Shown here one piece after another: positions 58,111-64,000 of a stretch of DNA of 64,000 nt (position 1 is the first letter of the stretch; every line of letters starts with the position of its first letter). A model generated the notes under the pieces. The model worked only from the letters and a program-made list of their open reading frames with translations, was not told the DNA's origin and searched no databases. Source of the stretch: Glandiceps talaboti (lineage: Eukaryota; Hemichordata; Enteropneusta; Spengelidae); NCBI RefSeq assembly GCF_964340395.1, contig NC_135549.1, positions 10,761,342 to 10,825,341 of the forward strand. Direction: 5' to 3'. The position numbers and the translations under genes are program-made.

Positions 58111-61100
58111 TTCCCACAAATACCTATATATCCATCAGACATGTACTCTCATATGTTCACATCATGTAACAAATGCCTAATTATTTTTCATTTATAATTT
58201 TTTTTTTTTGGGGAGGGGGTCAATTTGGAAATAAAGTAAAAATTATAAAAGTGTATGACAAAGCTAGCTATAGTTCTTCTGTGTGTTCAATACAGGCCAC
58301 TGAGTTTTCTTTGTATTTATTCAAATGATGATAAATTTCAAGGCTACAAAGAAGCCCAAAGCAAACACACCCCATGTTTAATAAAAAAAGAAGGTCACCA
58401 TTTTGGAAAGAAATGACATTCAAAAGACAGCAGGCAAACAAAGAAAATTACATTGCCATTGCAGTGCTGGCCTTTGTCCTGTGTACAACTGCAAAGTTTC
58501 TTAAGCATTTACTTGAACGGAATGCATACAGACCAAACAATCAATACAGCAGCCAAATTGAAGTAAGGGCCCTTGAAAGCTTCAAATAGTCTGTCAAAAT
58601 TTGAGCCTGAGTTGACTAATTTTACAAATTCTTAAAGCAAATACTATTAGCTGATGTACTGCTATTGGTCAGCCCCCACCTGACAGAGGTGACATGAACA
58701 TGTTACAACATGGTACAAAGGGAAACACGGTTCCATTTGATAGGCTAATTTGTTGCTTCTTTGAAATCATGGCAATTTTTTTTTCTTGAAACTCCCTCGC
58801 AATAAAGAAAAGATGATATCCTATTACAGTGTGCTAAGCACTAAATGAGCTGTTACATAATGTAGCAGTTCTCCATTGGCTATTATTAGTTGGTCAATTA
58901 CCAACTAACTGTCCAACTAAGTATTGGGTACCACAGCTATGAACAATGGCCATTGCCACCATTTTGACCTGAACTATAATGACCACACATAAACATACTA
59001 GTAGGAGCAATAGATATACCCTCATTAGATCAGATGGAAGTAATTGTACAATATTGACTTAGTTATATTTTGCAAACTGTTAATGGGTTTACAAATCAAT
59101 AATTCTATTGTTTGTATACTATATTATCAGTTACTGGTAATCATTAATTATCCAAACACAAATATGTGATAAAATATCACTATATATACACAATGCACTT
59201 GTGAATTAATTTAGCAATCAATGGCCTGGATCTACCTTGAAATCAGTATTAAAACTGAAACTGAGAGGAGACTACACACACAAACTATGTCAACACATTA
59301 TAACTGGGCTTGAATTTATCTCCTATGTGTGGTAGTCAGATTTAGCCAAGTGAACTGCCTCTGATACAAGTTTCTATTGATTTTCAGTTACCTATCACCA
59401 ACTAGTCTAGATATGATGCTTAATAGTTGTCTATGTGCCCTGGACTACTGCTAATTTTGCACTCTGATTTACTAGGGTATATGCAATAAAGGTATCACTG
59501 AAATCGTTGCCATTTTTCTTTCAAATTTAATGATATTCTAAAATTTAAGAGTAAGGTTTTGTCACTGGTGACAAACAAATATCTATTCCACTAGTGCCAT
59601 TATGAGTTAAATCTAACATCAATTGATAGAAACTAACCCAAACTACCAAACTATCGTGTTGTCAGGATTTGTTCACGATTTATCTTATTCACCACTAAGC
59701 TATTACGAGTATTAGTAGACATGGACATGGTACAAACTCAGTAATCAATACTACCTATACAAATTGATGTAATAAAGGGTAGAGATGTCCAAAATATTAC
59801 CTTTACTTTTGTAAGTAAAAACTGAAACTGGTCAGACTTGAAAAGCATCACCCCAGGTAAAAGTGACTGAAAATCTAACTTTTTTTGACTCGTTTTTATA
59901 ACTGCTCATAATGATTTATACATGTACTGAGCTCTTTTAAAAAAATTATGTATATTAATGTGGACATTGATAACCAAGTTACTTTTCATTTCAATCAAGA
60001 ATTGTTAATACATGCACTAAATACATTTTGTACACAGTTTGATAACAATTTGGAAGTCATCTTTGGTTGAAATTTGAATGCTTCTTCTCTACTCAAAAAA
60101 AGAATAGAAATCAAGTTTTCTTTTTTCATTTCAGAAATAATTTATCTGAAGTTTTACATATATAATATTATCAAATTCATGAGTCCACTATATTCAAAGT
60201 CCAAATGACACGTATGTGACTGTTGACATGATCGAATCCACACAACCACCTGTTGGAGCTGTCGTGCAAGAAGGATTACCAGGAGGTCTTCTCAACATAA
60301 TCAGCCTTATATATTCACTGAACTATGATATGTACTTTATATCTTTGTGGTACACTTTGTAAGTACCACAATGACACATGCTGAGAGCATGCCATGACAA
60401 TATCACTTATATCAAGCCAAATGCATCTCAACGTCCACAATATAATACTCAAAAAATGTACTATCAAATCATTTTTTAACAAAAATAAATTGTGATTATT
60501 TTATACGTCCACCATGGAAATGACATCAACTGGTTTAAACTGTTCACTTCGTAACACTATTTGACACCAAACACATACTTCTGAGTCACACTTACTGCCT
60601 GCGGTTAACTTGCCCCTATGTAAAGTGGTGTATCTTGTTTTCTTTCACTAGAGTATCTGAAGACATTACCGGTATATCCATTTATGAAACTGTAATCATG
60701 CAAGGATAATAAAGCTGTAAAAACATACAGGAAGTAGTGTGGGTATCCTTCAAGAATCCTGAACTTTGCTGTTGAGGTCCACTCTGAAAACACCTAGGGG
60801 GGCCCATGGTAAATTATTTTAAAAATTCAAACAGTTAACTGTCAGTTTCAATTCAAAAAAAATAATTAACTTACAAATCTACACAAAGAAATTTCTTGCA
60901 TGACTTATGAGAATTACTACTAGTTACTATTAAAGTACATAAAATATATTACTGGTAGCGATGGCAGTAGTTATCTTAGCAGTGGTTTTCTAACTTACCT
61001 TGGTCAATCACTGGTATACATGAATGAGTACAGTAAATCTGTCATAAAAAGTAAGGTGGGTTGCTATGCTGTGAGTCAGCAGCTGGAGGTCTTGAATGAA

Positions 61101-62515
61101 GTTCTTGCCCAAATACCCCTTTGTTAACCATTCATGAGTGCCTCCCATTATTCACCAATACTAACATAAAAGATGGCAAGCCCCAAAAAATAAATAATGG
61201 ACACTACCATTTACAAAATAGGTAGAGACAGCCTGACTCTTTCTTCAAGGTTTCAAAGACCCAAGAACTCAAACTACATCTCAAAAGTGTTTGAGCTATT
61301 TGTTTAATTGACTTTTATTGAGTGCTTTTCACTTTCAAGGTTACTGCTGATAATTAAATTTGAACTCTCTGTCAGTAACTGCAATTTTGATTGGTTGCAT
61401 AAGAATCATGATGTATAGTGTACAGCAATTGGCTAAGAACTGTATCAAATCAATTTGTCACAAATTTCACATCAGTCGTCACTGACAAAAAATACAGAAA
61501 CAAAAATCACAAATAATTTTCCTCTCCTTTTTAAATTTCTTTATTTCTACAAAAAAATATCAAGCTACAAGTACAACTCACATTTCATGAAGGTGTGTTC
61601 AAGTATTTCAAACTGAAAGTGCAGAAATTCTTGCATGACTCCCAACGCCCACATTGCACTTAGTGTTTGAGTCATTTGTACAATTGGAAGCCATGCTTGT
61701 TCCATTCAAAAACCGCCCATTCAATCTTGAGAAGAGGTATATACAAAGCTAAGTAAATAATAACTTGTATACTTATGTTTGTTTAACGTTTCCACGCCAC
61801 ATTTACATATACGTCATTCAAATTTGAACACAACAAAGGCCACGTTTGATCAATTTGAGGGGTCAACTGGATGGCTGGTATGCAATCTCATGTAGCCAAT
61901 TGTGTGCGGTGTTCTGAGACGCCAAGCTGTCAAATTATATGACATTCCAATGGGTGGGAAAAAATGGCCATTACTACGAGAAGTGTAGAACAACATATGA
62001 TTCAATAAAAATTTGGTTCAGTCAGTGCTAAAAAGCCAATGATTTTATCTATTTCAAAAGACCACAGACCATAATTCACTTCAGAAACAATACACATTGT
62101 TCTTACATTGTGGAAATAATCTTTTGTAAACACTTGCAGCTGCTGTAGAACAATAACTGTCTATTGTTATGCAAATGAACCATCATGTACTTACACAGCT
62201 CCTTTACTTGATAAGATTTAATTGACCTTGCAAGAAGGTCATGATAAAAGTGTGTCAGGAAAATTCATCAAACAAAAACCAGAAAGTTACCGAAACACTG
62301 CAAGTATGTCAAGTTATGATAACGTAATGTACCTGGCCAAGTAAATCAAAATTATCAAGTAGTTGTATCTAAGTTTGTGAATTGGTGAAACACTGATGAC
62401 ATTGTAGACTTTGATAAAAATGAACTTCTATCAAATATAACAAATGGTAGGCCTAGAGGTAAGAGATTAAGATTAATTACAACATATACTTAATTCTTTG
62501 TGGATGTCTTAGGAA
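58111..62515. other. Gene-poor AT-rich region
   Basis: I see no supported gene. A 71-codon + strand ORF at 58374-58589 has a possible membrane segment (YIAIAVLAFVLCTTAKFL) but no splice or family support. A 44-codon ORF from 60229 has protein-like composition (QPPVGAVVQEGLPGGLL) but is isolated. An inverted TGACCTT/AAGGTCA pair lies at 62223-62241. Confidence 0.4.
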
Positions 62516-62800
62516 ACTAAATACCAGGAAATTCTTCTGATCCAGAACAAGTGGAACAAGTCACCAGAAAGTGTTGTCAATGTTAAATCAGTCAATGCCT
62601 TCAGGAATGTCTATGACTGCCTACATCAAAGAATTTGTATTATCTGCAGATACCTTATCCCTCTATCTGGAGTGAACTGAACTAAATCACAGTAAGATCT
62701 AAATTCCCACTAAATCTATGTTAAAATGTTGTAAATGTAAAGCGCTTTGAGCACAGAGTAGGAAAGCTATATAAAAACCAACATTATTATTTATTATCAC
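62516..62800 (+). mobile_element. 3' end of a non-LTR retrotransposon (CR1/L2-like)
   Basis: An open stretch from about 62516 to 62678 encodes KWNKSPESVVNVKSVNAF. This follows the W-N-x-L/S-P-x-x-V-V-x-x-x-S-V-N-x-F pattern found at the C-terminus of many CR1/L2-type reverse transcriptases. It is followed by a 3' UTR with GTAAAGCGCTTTGAGCACAG, then AAAGCTATATAAAAACCAAC and a short ATTATT tail, the typical 3' terminus of such elements. The 5' part is absent, as expected for 5'-truncated insertion. The clade assignment is tentative. Confidence 0.7.
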
Positions 62801-64000
62801 ATCCTTAATTTGATAATTGTTTGAATGTACACTGCCCACTTTTCAGAAAAGTATTATAAATGAAAGTCTTACTCAACCATGAAATTTGTATGAATAATGA
62901 TAACCTCTCTGTTTTCTGACTGTTATAGCATTTCCTACATCCTTGGATTGCCTACAAAAGTTTTAGTTCATGAAATATCATCAATTACAAAAGAAGTATC
63001 TTGTGAATAGAAAAAATGAGGTAGTCATACAAAAAAGAAAAATATGGAGAAAAGAACCAAATTTACTTTATGTTATGAGGTGATAAAGTACCAGGGAGAC
63101 AAATAATACATATATAAGGGCTACTGTAAACAATAATGTTGTATGTGATTTATCTATTTATTTATTTATTTATTTACAGAAATTCACCAAATGAACAGAA
63201 AATATGGACAGAAATGTCCACCTCATCAAATGTGCTCTTCTTTATGAGGGGACAACAACAACTACAAACAAAGAAGATCTTAAAAGATCAAGCTGGAACA
63301 AAATGATGCTATAAAGATGTAATGCCATTGGCAACAACTTTACACATGATTTATCTGAAATTGTGAGTATATGTCTGACCCCGAGTTCACAAATCATGAA
63401 ATGTTTTAACTTGATGTCATTTCACTGTGATTAATTCATGATGACAGGAATTGACAGGCATCTTAAAATACCACCTATCTGATTTTTGATCTCCTTCAGG
63501 AAATCTTACATAAATTGCCCTATAATTATTTATTTGTGTGGTCTACAGTTGTGTGGGTGTTAACAAATCTATTAGCTGGAAGGGACAACGAATTTCTCCT
63601 ATTTGACATTTGTGTAAAACTCATTGATACATCAAAATTTCATCTTCAAAACTAAGTCTCTTTTGACCTTTGGATAGAACATTGAATAATTCACATGATG
63701 GCTTGCCAGGGGTTGTTTAAAAATGGATGCCACTGTTGATGACGGTTTTGTTTTTACTGCATTGAACACAAGTAGAAATCCTAATAAACACTATTTTTTA
63801 AGGCTTTCATTGAGGTCATTTCATTTTTGACCTGTATGACAGAGAGTAACATTGAGATTAAACAGTGTTTTATCATTACAAATTTCAACACATAATGTTT
63901 GTATCTTTCAATGATGTACAATGATATCACTATAATGACAATAAAAAGTATACAAAATGCGAAAAGATCATATAAATAGCTAAATAAATTACTAGTATCA
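62801..64000. other. AT-rich right end of the window
   Basis: No gene is supported. A (TTTA)n run at about 63154-63175 precedes TTTACAG and a short open stretch, which could be an isolated acceptor and exon but cannot be tied to anything. An AATAAA lies near 63941 (+). Confidence 0.35.

Noticed and set aside
58374-58589. 71-codon + strand ORF with a possible membrane helix
   Set aside because: A single short ORF in AT-rich sequence without promoter, splice or family support.

Overview
The window is nuclear DNA from an AT-rich animal genome. It has GT-AG introns with pyrimidine tracts, AATAAA poly(A) signals, long microsatellites, minisatellites, a tRNA-derived SINE and the 3' tail of a non-LTR retrotransposon. 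The proteins look bilaterian. The base composition and repeat style suggest a marine invertebrate (spiralian or ambulacrarian), but the species cannot be fixed from the sequence alone.

Layout. Three protein genes lie on the + strand in the left third. (1) A TRMT10C/MRPP1-like mitochondrial tRNA methyltransferase and RNase P subunit has one coding exon at 2276-3835 and probably a spliced 5' UTR. (2) An intronless DGCR6/gdl-family gene lies at 5848-6444, with an overlapping upstream ORF. (3) A class II ARF GTPase (ARF4/5 type) has six coding exons between 10003 and 18860, reconstructed with every splice phase consistent. Its promoter carries a compact set of motifs: inverted CCAAT arms, ZNF143-like, YY1, CRE, and an ACGTGGC Golgi-stress-type element.

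The right half is one 29.7-kb gene on the - strand (57832 down to 28160). It encodes a coiled-coil protein of about 602 residues that I do not recognise. I assembled it from nine exons whose phases all agree. It also has a candidate 15-nt in-frame microexon and a weaker candidate 105-nt cassette exon. It converges on the ARF gene, and the space between them is largely a 4.5-kb satellite of 65-bp units with higher-order structure.

Repeats dominate the rest: a 30-bp minisatellite and several microsatellites in ARF introns; 46-, 61- and 42-bp minisatellites in introns of the - strand gene; a hairpin-forming (ACAT)n/(ATGT)n tract; MITE-like elements; and recurrent inverted AGGTCA half-sites. Nothing gene-like could be supported from about 58.1 kb to the right end apart from the retrotransposon tail.

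The genes are not an obvious pathway. They are ordinary housekeeping or cell-biology genes placed side by side. No novel multi-gene system was found. The most interesting points are the ARF promoter grammar, the microexon, and the satellite/hairpin architecture.
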